From Akkermansia muciniphila (GTDB taxonomy: Bacteria > Verrucomicrobiota > Verrucomicrobiia > Verrucomicrobiales > Akkermansiaceae): DNA of 64,000 nucleotides. Below the pieces are notes generated by a model. That model made no database searches. It was not told the DNA's origin and saw only the letters and a program-made list of their open reading frames with translations. The stretch covers positions 1,364,001 to 1,428,000 of the forward strand of contig NZ_CP156688.1 of the NCBI RefSeq assembly GCF_040616545.1, read 5' to 3'. Positions 17,338-24,960 of the stretch are shown here, piece after piece; within the stretch, counting starts at the first letter, position 1, and the number at the start of each line of letters is the position of its first letter. The position numbers and the translations under genes are program-made.

Positions 17338-17928
17338 TTACCATCTACGGACCCCTTCAGGAGATTGATTTGACGTTTTAAATTCCTGTCTGCCTACGTA
17401 TTCTCTCCGAACGCCGGGTTCTGCATATCCATCCTTGAACCTGACTTCAAGCTCGTACCACTCTCCATTGCGAAGATGCTCGAAATATACCAGCAACAAG
17501 TAAGCGTCCTTGATGGACACTTCATGTTTTTCTCCGGGTTTCAGAGTAATGAAGCGCATCAAGGCCCCTACCCGTTCAAACATATACATGGGTCCATACC
17601 AAGCTATAGGGGTTTCTCTTTCTAATCTGACTACTCCAAGTCTCTTCCCATTTTCCTTTCTCCATATTTCTATATGAATATTCGGCGCTTTTTCTCTTCT
17701 GGGTTCACGAAGACGCACAATAGGATAAACGTCGTCAAAAAGACGTACGGTTTTTTCGCCCTTGTTGGCGAACACCAGCTTGAAGTCCGGGAAGGTTTCC
17801 CTGGCATCAAAACTGGTCTTTTCCATCACTACGGAACATTCAATTCCGTTGTCCGCCTGGTCGCCCAGGGCGCTGCTAGAAAGGGACAGGCCAACCAGCA
17901 GATTGGCGAAGAGACAGGTCTTGTTCAT
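17338..17928 (-). CDS. Secreted protein, tandem paralogue B
   Basis: 196 residues. The signal peptide differs from A and C (MNKTCLFANLLVGLSLSSSALG), but the mature protein is clearly the same: DNGIECSVVMEKTSFDAR, FPDFKLVFANKGEKTVRLFDD, PGEKHEVSIKDAYLLLVYFE and a C-terminus NQSPEGVRRW. The large difference in signal peptide next to near-identical mature blocks suggests recombination or gene conversion among the copies. GC content is clearly below that of the flanking regions. Confidence 0.8.
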   Translation of the reverse strand: MNKTCLFANLLVGLSLSSSALGDQADNGIECSVVMEKTSFDARETFPDFKLVFANKGEKTVRLFDDVYPIVRLREPRREKAPNIHIEIWRKENGKRLGVVRLERETPIAWYGPMYMFERVGALMRFITLKPGEKHEVSIKDAYLLLVYFEHLRNGEWYELEVRFKDGYAEPGVRREYVGRQEFKTSNQSPEGVRRW

Positions 17929-18007
17929 GAGTTAGGGGAAATGGTCAGTTTTCTTCACCGTTGATCGGAGGAAAGAAGCAGGGAAGGTTGGCATAGGATT
18001 CCATAAT

Positions 18008-18598
18008 TTACCATCTAGGAGCTCCTTCAGGAGATCGACTTGACGTGTTAAATTCCTGCCTGCCCACGTATTCTCTACGGATTCCCGGTTCACTATATCC
18101 ATCCTTAAAGCGTACTTCCAGCTCATACCTATTATTGTTGCGAAGATACTCGAAATAAGTCAGCAATAGATAGGCATTCTTGATAGGCACTTCATGCTTT
18201 TCTCCGGGCTTAAGCGTAATGAAGCGCATCATGTCCTCACGCCATGCTTTCATAGGCCCGGTTTCATACCAGGCTAAAGGCATTTTTTTTCCGAGTATTA
18301 CTTTCCCGAATCTCTTTCCAGTTCCCTTTCCCCATATTTCTATACGAATTTCCGGCGCTTCTGCCTTCCTGGGTTTACGAAGGCCCACAACAGGATAAAT
18401 ATTATCCAAAAGGCGCACGGTCTTTTCGCCCTTGTTCGTGAATACCAGCTTGAAGTCCGGGAAGGCTTCCCTAGCATCAAAACTGGTCTTTTCCATCACC
18501 ACGGAGCATTCTACCCCGTTGTCGGCCATATCCCCCCATACCGCCGCATGGAAGGTCAGGATTGCCAGACATCCTAAAAACTGAAAGATTCTTTTCAT
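18008..18598 (-). CDS. Secreted protein, tandem paralogue C
   Basis: 196 residues, signal peptide MKRIFQFLGCLAILTFHAAVWG. The mature blocks match A and B (DNGVECSVVMEKTSFDAR, FPDFKLVFTNKGEKTVRLLD, PGEKHEVPIKNAYLLLTYFE, SRSPEGAPRW). The open frame extends 26 codons upstream, but that part is not signal-like, so the Met at 18598 is used. First of the three copies in transcription order, 119 bp after the interrupted gene. Function unknown. Confidence 0.8.
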   Translation of the reverse strand: MKRIFQFLGCLAILTFHAAVWGDMADNGVECSVVMEKTSFDAREAFPDFKLVFTNKGEKTVRLLDNIYPVVGLRKPRKAEAPEIRIEIWGKGTGKRFGKVILGKKMPLAWYETGPMKAWREDMMRFITLKPGEKHEVPIKNAYLLLTYFEYLRNNNRYELEVRFKDGYSEPGIRREYVGRQEFNTSSRSPEGAPRW

Positions 18599-18717
18599 TA
18601 CAGCACAAGTACCTCTCATTCTAGAAACTATAGTAAATTGTTTTATGTTCACAAGAACATTGTACCAATTTTTCAAGTATTCCCTGTTTCAGCGTTCGGG
18701 ACAAGGCTTTGTCGCAT

Positions 18718-19488
18718 TTACCCTTCGTTGACCGGAGGTTTGAAACAAGGAGGCTCAATGGCTCCCGGTTCTGTGACCTGATCGGGTACCCTGCTCCATC
18801 CGTTGGTTTTTGCCTGGGCGATAATCTGGAGAGTCACTTCATTCAGGGATTTTTGTCCGGCACAATAAGGACGAGTATTGGCCTCATCCGGAAACCGTTT
18901 TATACAGTTTTCCACTTGATCCGAAAGATCGCTCTCAAAACCCAGAGCAAATTGTTCCATGAAATGTATTGCATTGTCCATGTTCATCCCTAAACAGGGA
19001 ATAGTCTTACTTTCCAATTCCTCCTGTATATTCAATTCCTTCCAGTAAAATTTAAACGCTTCTTCAAATTCCCGGCGGTGATGTTCTTCATGGGCGAGGG
19101 AAGCTGCCGGAGTATGCCATGTCCTCACTTTTTCGCGCGCCTGGTAGCCGTTCATCGCGTTAACGGCATCAATGGCTTCCTCTTCGGTAGTGGAGGGATG
19201 GAGCAAGGGGGCCCTAAAATTGTCCCGGTGTATTGTAATTTTAGCTCCGGCGGAGGCGGAAGCGACACGGCATCTCCACACGTCCTCCACCTCATCCCTG
19301 CAAACAGTCACGCAGATTTTGGGGCGGGTTTTTGTTGTTGAACAGGCATCTGCCGTTTCCATATAGATAGGTTCCGGTTTTTCGAATTCCAGTTCTATTT
19401 TCTTAGATTCTTCGCAGGTAATGGAGGATTCCTTTTCAATCGTCCACAGCTTGATTTTGGGAGAAGGCTAAAATTCACGCTTCATCAT
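18718..19488 (-). pseudogene. Unknown gene apparently interrupted by an in-frame amber codon
   Basis: A good ribosome-binding site (AAGGAGA, 5 bp spacing) precedes ATG at 19488. The frame reads MMKREF, then TAG at 19468-19470, then stays open for about 250 codons (PSPKIKLWTIEKESS, later AHEEHHRREFEEAFKFYWKELN) to 18718. The part after the stop has natural-looking sequence with no other break. A product could be restarted only from METADACS at 19362 (214 residues), which has no ribosome-binding site. It contains a His-rich AHEEHH stretch and several Cys; no domain is recognised. Either a decayed gene, a strain-specific nonsense mutation, or a sequencing error. Confidence 0.55.
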
Positions 19489-19498
19489 GGAATCTCCT

Positions 19499-19819
19499 TC
19501 ATATTTCCCTTCCTGAATCGGTTGCCAGGTTCAGCTTGCCGTTGGGCTGTGTTCCATCCTTCTCACAAAGTTGCTCGCCGGCAATGGAGATACTGCCCGA
19601 ATCGTCGGCCTCCACGCCGAAATAATACAGGCCGTCTTCTTCAACCTTGATGAACATTTCCGGCGCGCCGGCACAAGTGGCGTGCTCGCACTCCGAACCG
19701 TCAAAATTGAACGTCATGGCATCGACTCCGAGCTTCTGAGGAATGAGAGCCTGGTACCCGTCGCAGATGACCTTAGGGCCGACAGCCTTGTTTAGGGGAA
19801 TATAGTTATTCATTTTCAT
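19499..19819 (-). CDS. Small protein with PA14-like segment
   Basis: 106 residues, no signal peptide. The stretch MFIKVEEDGLYYFGVEADDSG followed by SISIAGEQL resembles the strand pattern of PA14-type sugar-binding beta barrels (EDGxYxFxxxxDDxxxLxIxG), but the protein is shorter than a full PA14 domain (about 140), so it may be a fragment. Its stop codon overlaps the ribosome-binding site of the next gene (TGAAGGAGA), so the two are coupled. First gene of the low-GC operon; a perfect palindrome lies 17 bp upstream of its start. Confidence 0.6.
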   Translation of the reverse strand: MKMNNYIPLNKAVGPKVICDGYQALIPQKLGVDAMTFNFDGSECEHATCAGAPEMFIKVEEDGLYYFGVEADDSGSISIAGEQLCEKDGTQPNGKLNLATDSGREI

Positions 19820-19836
19820 GATCGTTTCTTGTTTGC

Positions 19837-19854
19837 GAACTAAACGTTTAGTTC
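19837..19854. promoter_or_regulatory. Perfect 18-bp palindrome, probable operator
   Basis: GAACTAAACGTTTAGTTC is its own reverse complement. It lies just upstream of the first gene of the low-GC operon. Size and symmetry suit a dimeric repressor such as a TetR-type regulator; no such regulator is encoded within the window. Confidence 0.55.
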
Positions 19855-20005
19855 TCCAATGAGCATGATGAATTCCTGGGACGGCAACAACATGCTTTAA
19901 TCGGGATGAGAGCCGTTTTCCGGAAAAATCGGCCGCCTTTGGAGGGCTGCCGTATCATCCGGCCTGGGCGCCGGAAAAAAGAGGGGCATCTTCGGATGTT
20001 CCATA

Positions 20006-20042
20006 TAAAAAATTGGCGGATGCCATCCAGCATCCGCCAAGG
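20006..20042 (-). terminator. Rho-independent terminator after the anti-sigma-like gene
   Basis: On the minus strand TTGGCGGATGC pairs with GCATCCGCCAA across TGGATG and runs into TTTTTTA. It is the expected end of leftward transcription from 20212 and separates that gene from the low-GC operon. Confidence 0.8.
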
Positions 20043-20211
20043 GAGGTTACAGTAGTTTGAATGTATTCCGGATATCCCTGTGCCCATGCGCTCCGGGTTC
20101 CGGAAAAGGGGGCTGGAATATGAATTCAAGACAGGGGAAAAAGAAATCCGGTCTGTCCGGTGGAGAGTTGCCTCCTTCCGCCGGGCATGCAGAATGCTCC
20201 CGTTTCCGGAG

Positions 20212-20619
20212 TTACAGAAGGAGGTCCTGGATGTTGTCCGAGGAGATGACGCCCGTTTCCGTGGAGGACAGCACGCAGAGGGCGTCCACCAGGTTTTCCT
20301 GGCCCAGGGCAAGCCCGGCTTCTTCCACCAGCACATCGTCAATGTTCATGGTGGCGAAGGACATGGGGGCCGTTTCCGGAGCAGAGGGTTCCATCAGGGC
20401 GGCAATGCCGATGACGGCTGCCACCAGGGCCGCAGCGGCGGCTCCCCAGATGCGGAAGGAGTGCCGCTTGAAGTGGAGGATGGATTCCACCGGAACGGCA
20501 GGGACGTTTTCTTCCCCGGCAATACGCATCATGACCTTGCGGGCAAAATCATCCCCCGGCGCAGGCTGGGAGGCATGGCCCAGAATCTGCCAGAGTTTTG
20601 TATCGTCCTGTTCGTTCAT
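20212..20619 (-). CDS. Single-pass membrane protein, anti-sigma-factor-like
   Basis: 135 residues. An acidic N-terminal cytoplasmic segment (KLWQILGHASQPAPGDDFARKVM, about 8-30) has the helical form of anti-sigma N-termini. One transmembrane helix follows at about 57-76 (IWGAAAAALVAAVIGIAAL), then a short acidic outer part. No ZAS zinc motif and no sigma-factor gene adjoins, so the role is uncertain. A hairpin with T-run between it and the SGNH gene suggests partial separation from that operon. Confidence 0.6.
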   Translation of the reverse strand: MNEQDDTKLWQILGHASQPAPGDDFARKVMMRIAGEENVPAVPVESILHFKRHSFRIWGAAAAALVAAVIGIAALMEPSAPETAPMSFATMNIDDVLVEEAGLALGQENLVDALCVLSSTETGVISSDNIQDLLL

Positions 20620-20649
20620 TGTGGTATTTCTGCTGAGGTTTCTATGAGG

Positions 20650-20674
20650 AAAAACACCGGAAAGCGCGTCCGGT
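20650..20674 (-). terminator. Terminator after the SGNH hydrolase gene
   Basis: On the minus strand ACCGGA pairs with TCCGGT around CGCGCTT and is followed by GTTTTT. The stem is short (6 bp), so it may attenuate expression of the downstream gene rather than stop it. Confidence 0.5.
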
Positions 20675-20686
20675 TTCTTGGCGGCT

Positions 20687-21652
20687 TTATTTTTTCCGTT
20701 CCGCCGCCTGCCTGATGACAGGGGCCAGCACGGCGGCGATGCGTTCGTAACCGGCCGCGGAGGGATGCAGGCCGTCGCTGGAGAGTTCTTCCGGAACGTA
20801 TCCGGAAGCGTCCGCCATGACGCGGCCCGGTTCCGTGTAAATGAAACCCTGTTCCGCAGCCAGGCGGTTCAGGAGAAGATTGATGGAGGCAATGCGTTCC
20901 GCCGTGCCTTCCCGCGCGCTGTTGCGCGGGTAGAAGCCCTGGAGGATGATGGCGGCTCTTGCCAGCCTTCCGGTGATTTCCCGGCAGACGGCGCGGACGC
21001 CTTCCAGGATTTCCGCGTCCGTGTTTTCCGTGAGGTTGTTCGTGCCCAGGAGGACCACGCAGACGGCATTTTCCGCCGCGCCGTCCAGCTCGCCGTGGCG
21101 GAGCCGCCACAGGGCGTTTTCCACCCGGTCATAGCCGAAGCCCAGATTGGCCGCCGTCATTCCCGCCGTGCACAGGTTCCATGTTTCCGGGGATTTCTGG
21201 AGGATGTCCCGGTGGGGCTCGTCCACAGGCGGCCCTCCCCAGAAGTGGGTGATGGAGTCACCGATGAAGAGGAGGTCCGGATGCGTTTCCCGCACCAGGC
21301 GGCACACGGCTTCATGGCGCGCGGGCCAGTCATAAATCATGAAATCCCGGTTCTGGGTGCAGGGAATCAGCGTGGACGGCACGGGCTGGGCGGGAGGAAT
21401 GCCCGGCATGATGAAGGTTTCCGGTTCCGTAAGCCCGCGCCTGCCCTGAAACAGGCGGTAACGGATGCGCGTGCCGGGGGGCGCCTGCACCGGAGCCAGG
21501 TAACGGCCCTGCGTGCAGAGCATGCGGGGAGAGTCCGCATTTATGTCCATGCGGACGACTGCGCCGGGAGGGGCGTTTACCGTGGAGAGTTCCAGTTCTC
21601 CGGCGCCGTTCAGGACGGCGCGGATCCCGGGGGGTGGAGAAGGTTCTGTCAT
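20687..21652 (-). CDS. SGNH/GDSL-type esterase
   Basis: 321 residues. Block I is LLFIGDSITHFWGG with nucleophile Ser133; block III is LLGTNNLTE (Asn oxyanion); block V is SSDGLHPSAAGY with the Asp-His pair. The form is that of platelet-activating-factor acetylhydrolase-like esterases, which deacylate lipids or deacetylate sugars. The N-terminal about 100 residues form an extra beta-rich segment (ELELSTVNAPPGAVVRMDI). No signal peptide is evident from the chosen start. The frame is open 59 codons further upstream, but the ATG at 21652 overlaps the TPM gene stop by four bases and fits the operon. Confidence 0.85.
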   Translation of the reverse strand: MTEPSPPPGIRAVLNGAGELELSTVNAPPGAVVRMDINADSPRMLCTQGRYLAPVQAPPGTRIRYRLFQGRRGLTEPETFIMPGIPPAQPVPSTLIPCTQNRDFMIYDWPARHEAVCRLVRETHPDLLFIGDSITHFWGGPPVDEPHRDILQKSPETWNLCTAGMTAANLGFGYDRVENALWRLRHGELDGAAENAVCVVLLGTNNLTENTDAEILEGVRAVCREITGRLARAAIILQGFYPRNSAREGTAERIASINLLLNRLAAEQGFIYTEPGRVMADASGYVPEELSSDGLHPSAAGYERIAAVLAPVIRQAAERKK

Positions 21653-22707
21653 GAGACGTCGCGCATGTGCTGGCGCATCTGCCTGCGGCCGATGGAGTCC
21701 GGCCCGCGGCCGTCCTGCATGCAGTAGTTCACGGGGCGGCTCTGGGAGGCGCCGTGCGGAGCGCCCAGGCGCTTGTCCGGTTCCGACGGCAGCAGATGCA
21801 CCACTCTTTTGTTTTTCCAGACCAGCCACAGCACCACCACGGCCGCCAGCGCGGAGACATGCAGGATGATGCCGGCTACATTGGCCAGGGCAAAGGACAT
21901 CCAGGCCTTCATCATGGCGTGGAGGTGGGATTCACGCGCTTCCTCCGGCTCCTTAATGGTAATGTTGGCCTCCGGGATGCTGGCAGGGTTGTCCGGGTCC
22001 AGCGCGGGCAGCGTGGGCTTGGGGGCGGAGGCCATGTCCGCCTCCGTCCTGCGCGCCAGGGAGATCATGGCTTCAATAAGTTCGTCCTGCGGGTGGGTGA
22101 AGCGGGAGGCGTCCTGCTTCACCTGGTACAGGAGGTCCCGGCGTCCCGCATCCCCAAGCTGCGCGCTCAGTTCCGGGTCCAATGCAATCTGGGCGCTTTT
22201 AATGTCGCCCATGTGGAAGTGGAGCAGCAGGTTGCGCTCCTTGTTCCTGAAAATCTGGCGGGCAATGGTGGGGGCATTGACAGAGGGGGGCACCTTCTGC
22301 CCGGCGGCGAAGATGCTGACGAACAGGTTGACGTTGTACCGGGACTTGATGAGCTTGATGAGTTCAATGACGTCATTGCTCTCCACTTCCGTAAGCAGCT
22401 TCTGGGGGTCGATCAGCCCGGTGGAGGTGCGGATGTAGTCCGGAAGAAAGTATTCGTTCACGTCCGTGAAGTCCTCCGGAACGGGGTCCACGGCGGGGGA
22501 GTCCGTGCTGGCGGCAGGCTCCGGCGCGGAGGGGGAAGGGGAGGCCGCCGCATCCACGGGGGGCAGCAGGGGGGCATGGGCGTCCCACCAGGTTCCCTTC
22601 ATCAGGGATTGCTGGTCGCGGGGCGTCCATTTCAGGGCTGGAAGCTCCTGGGCCGTGGCCGCGCACACGGCCGCCGTCAGCAGGAAGGGAAGGAAAGGGA
22701 ATTTCAT
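21649..22707 (-). CDS. TPM-domain protein with C-terminal membrane anchor
   Basis: 352 residues. Signal peptide MKFPFLPFLLTAAVCAATA; Pro/Ala/Ser-rich spacer to about residue 78. The globular part about 85-220 (FLPDYIRTSTGLIDPQKL, then YNVNLFVSIFAAGQKVP and KERNLLLHFHMGDI) looks like a TPM (TLP18.3/Psb32/MOLO-1) domain. One transmembrane helix lies at about 272-298 and a basic tail follows. Topology: domain outside the cytoplasmic membrane, tail inside. Start overlaps the preceding gene stop by four bases. TPM domains are implicated in envelope or photosystem maintenance; the role here is unknown. Confidence 0.72.
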   Translation of the reverse strand: MKFPFLPFLLTAAVCAATAQELPALKWTPRDQQSLMKGTWWDAHAPLLPPVDAAASPSPSAPEPAASTDSPAVDPVPEDFTDVNEYFLPDYIRTSTGLIDPQKLLTEVESNDVIELIKLIKSRYNVNLFVSIFAAGQKVPPSVNAPTIARQIFRNKERNLLLHFHMGDIKSAQIALDPELSAQLGDAGRRDLLYQVKQDASRFTHPQDELIEAMISLARRTEADMASAPKPTLPALDPDNPASIPEANITIKEPEEARESHLHAMMKAWMSFALANVAGIILHVSALAAVVVLWLVWKNKRVVHLLPSEPDKRLGAPHGASQSRPVNYCMQDGRGPDSIGRRQMRQHMRDVS

Positions 22708-23324
22708 GCGCCGCCTCCTTTCCGGTCCGCGGGGGGAGGGGGCGTCAATCCGTAGCGCATGGGGTGCCTGACCTTGGAGCGCGCCTTCCGGGCCACGAGC
22801 TGGACGGCGTCTTTCATGATGGAGCCCACCGCCTGGAGCAGCATGCTTTCCCGCAGGGGGATGCGGGCCTTCATGATGGATTTGTTGATCAGGTCCGGCT
22901 CCACGTACGGGTCCAGTTCATAACCCCACATGAAGCAGGCCGTGTCCGTGCGCACGTCCAGCACCAGGATCAGGAGCCACTGTGGGTCCAGGGGCCCGCG
23001 GTGGTTGGGGAAGCCGGCTTCGTCCACCGTCAGGTGGTTCATCATCCAGAAGCTGTGTGGGATGAGGGAGAAGGGCTCCAGGATATTGGGGAAATAAACG
23101 GAAAGGAGAACGGGGGGGATGCGGCGTTCCAGCTTCTCCAGCAGGGCGTTCAACTTCACGCGGTCCTGCTGCCGGAGGGCTCCGGCGTTGTCGCATACGC
23201 GGCGGTAGGGGATGGAATCCCGGCCGTATTTCCTGTCCAGGTTTTCCAGGGAAAAGCCGCAGTGAGGGCACAATGATTCCGCCCCGCGGTGGAAATTATG
23301 TAAACACTTCGGACAAGTCGGCAC
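22704..23324 (-). CDS. Zinc-ribbon plus TPM-like domain protein
   Basis: 206 residues. An N-terminal zinc ribbon CPKC...CPHC (about residues 4-22) precedes a TPM-like region (KLNALLEKLERRIPPVLLSV, later LILVLDVRTDTACFMWGYELDP). No signal peptide or membrane helix, so cytoplasmic. First gene of a tightly coupled operon (four-base overlaps) with the anchored TPM protein and the SGNH esterase; a cytoplasmic and an exported TPM protein made together is suggestive of partner proteins on two sides of the membrane. Confidence 0.72.
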   Translation of the reverse strand: MPTCPKCLHNFHRGAESLCPHCGFSLENLDRKYGRDSIPYRRVCDNAGALRQQDRVKLNALLEKLERRIPPVLLSVYFPNILEPFSLIPHSFWMMNHLTVDEAGFPNHRGPLDPQWLLILVLDVRTDTACFMWGYELDPYVEPDLINKSIMKARIPLRESMLLQAVGSIMKDAVQLVARKARSKVRHPMRYGLTPPPPADRKGGGA

Positions 23325-23390
23325 GGGGGAAGTTTAAGCACGAAATTCGCTGCCGAAAAGGCTAATTGTCAGAAAGAAATCAAGTATGTC

Positions 23391-24200
23391 TCAATCTTCC
23401 AGATTTTCTTTTGTCACACGGTAAATGGCGGCGCATCTGGGGCACGTGACTTCCAGCTCGTCTTCTCCCTGGAACAGGTCTTCCTCCCGTTCCTGAAGAG
23501 CCTTCAGCGTCGGCAGGATGCGGTCCAGCGTGCAGCCGCAGTAAAAGCGGAACCTGCGCGTTTCAAGCACGCGCGTGTCTTCATTCTCTTCCAGATGGGC
23601 CAGTTTCTCACAGGTGAGGGAGGCCAGCCATTCTTCATCCGCGTCCGGCTGGGACGTCACCATGGTGTAGCATTCATCCGGCAGTTCTATGCAGCGCGCA
23701 TTTCTCTGTTCACTCTGCTTGTAGAATTCCTCCACCCACTGGGCGGGGGTGGTTCCAGGAATGGGAACTACGGAGTAACGCGGTTCAAAACCCTTGCGGA
23801 GCATGGTGGCGTAAAGGGTGTTTTCCTCCGGCTCCTTGATTTCCTGCGTGAAGATGCGGCCCACCACGGATTCCGTCAGGGAGGAGCCCGTGACAAACAG
23901 GTTGGCCACGGCGGGCGTCTTCAGGTTCACCGTCCAGGCGTGCTGTTCCGCCCAGGGGCGCGCGACCATGTAGAGGGTGAAGTAGGCCATCAGCTCTTTC
24001 AGGAGGCTGTCGTAAGGCTCCTCGTTCCGCAGCCCGTACTGCATGAGATGGAGGTAGTAGTCCGTGAACAGGGGGGAGAATTTCGCCTTCAGCACCAGGC
24101 AGTTGCGCTCCCGGACAAAGATGGATTCAACCGTAACGAATTCTTCTACCAGTTCTTCGCTCATATCATATAAATTCAGCTCTTCCCCGCAGAAAATCAA
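23391..24200 (-). CDS. Hsp33-like redox chaperone, divergent
   Basis: 269 residues. The C-terminal zinc/redox module is recognisable: FYCGCTLDRILPTLKAL (Cys pair C-x-C) and CPRCAAIYRVTKENLE (CxxC), as in Hsp33/HslO, where oxidation of these four Cys releases zinc and activates the holdase. The N-terminal domain is very diverged (PAVANLFVTGSSLTESVVGR). The start is a TTG: AGGAGG ends five bases before TTG at 24200, the best Shine-Dalgarno in this stretch; the alternative ATG at 24164 has none. Monocistronic, divergent from the cyclophilin gene. Confidence 0.78.
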   Translation of the reverse strand: MIFCGEELNLYDMSEELVEEFVTVESIFVRERNCLVLKAKFSPLFTDYYLHLMQYGLRNEEPYDSLLKELMAYFTLYMVARPWAEQHAWTVNLKTPAVANLFVTGSSLTESVVGRIFTQEIKEPEENTLYATMLRKGFEPRYSVVPIPGTTPAQWVEEFYKQSEQRNARCIELPDECYTMVTSQPDADEEWLASLTCEKLAHLEENEDTRVLETRRFRFYCGCTLDRILPTLKALQEREEDLFQGEDELEVTCPRCAAIYRVTKENLED

Positions 24201-24372
24201 CCGTTCCTCCTGTCATTAGCGGGGATCATGACAGGTAGCCGCCGCGCTGCCGCTCCCTTGACGCACCCCGGAAAAAAGGAAAAGGAGACTGGCGCGGAAA
24301 TAACGGCGCAGGCCCGGCGACTGCACGCAATACAGTCTTTACCATGCCTTTCCGCGCGTTTAACATGCACCC

Positions 24373-24876
24373 ATGGCAACCGACAAGAATATCACCATCC
24401 ATACTTCCAAGGGCGACATCAAGCTCACGGTGTTCGCTTCCAAAACGCCCGTGACGGCGGCTTCCTTCCTGAACCTGGCTTCCAAGGGGTTTTATGACGG
24501 GCTCAAGTTCCACCGCGTGATTCCGGATTTCATGATCCAGGGCGGCGACCCCACCGGCACGGGCATGGGCGGTCCCGGCTACCGTTTTGAGGACGAATGC
24601 CGTCCGGACCTCAAGCATGACGCTCCCGGCGTGCTTTCCATGGCAAACGCGGGCCCCGGCACCAACGGTTCCCAGTTCTTCATCACCCACGTTCCCACTG
24701 ACTGGCTGAACGGCAAGCACACCGTCTTCGGCAAGGTGACGGAAGGCCAGGACGTGGTGGACTCCATCAAGCAGGGGGATACCATTTCCGGTATTACCAT
24801 TGAAGATGCTGCGGACGACTTGTTCACGGAGCAGGCGGACCGCATTGCCGCATGGGACAAGGCCCTGGGCAAATAA
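24373..24876 (+). CDS. Cyclophilin-type peptidyl-prolyl isomerase, cytoplasmic
   Basis: 167 residues. Cyclophilin fold with the catalytic signature [22 protein letters not shown] (Arg of FHRV), the FFI segment [27 protein letters not shown], and normal bacterial length. No signal peptide, so cytoplasmic (PpiB-like). It catalyses cis-trans isomerisation of X-Pro bonds. The downstream ABC-F gene starts 84 bp later, with a GC-rich inverted repeat between. Confidence 0.94.
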   Translation: MATDKNITIHTSKGDIKLTVFASKTPVTAASFLNLASKGFYDGLKFHRVIPDFMIQGGDPTGTGMGGPGYRFEDECRPDLKHDAPGVLSMANAGPGTNGSQFFITHVPTDWLNGKHTVFGKVTEGQDVVDSIKQGDTISGITIEDAADDLFTEQADRIAAWDKALGK

Positions 24877-24960
24877 GGCTGCCTCCAACTTCATTCAGGC
24901 GGCGGAAAGGCGTTTTTAACCGCGCCTTCCGCTGCCTTCTTCTCTCTGCTTTTCCGGTAC

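Larger units (their letters stand above)
19820..20211. other. Intergenic region between low-GC operon and anti-sigma-like gene
   Basis: No supported gene. It holds the 18-bp palindrome at 19837-19854 and the terminator at 20006-20042; the remainder shows only short shadow frames. Confidence 0.5.

Noticed and set aside
19468-19470. TAG codon read as pyrrolysine or selenocysteine-like recoding
   Set aside because: No pyrrolysine genes in the window, selenocysteine uses TGA, and the codon lies seven codons from the start, where recoding is not known; a nonsense mutation or error is simpler.
24897-24932. GC-rich inverted repeat between the cyclophilin and ABC-F genes as a terminator
   Set aside because: The T-run lies in the loop, not after the stem, so it is not a standard terminator; left unassigned.
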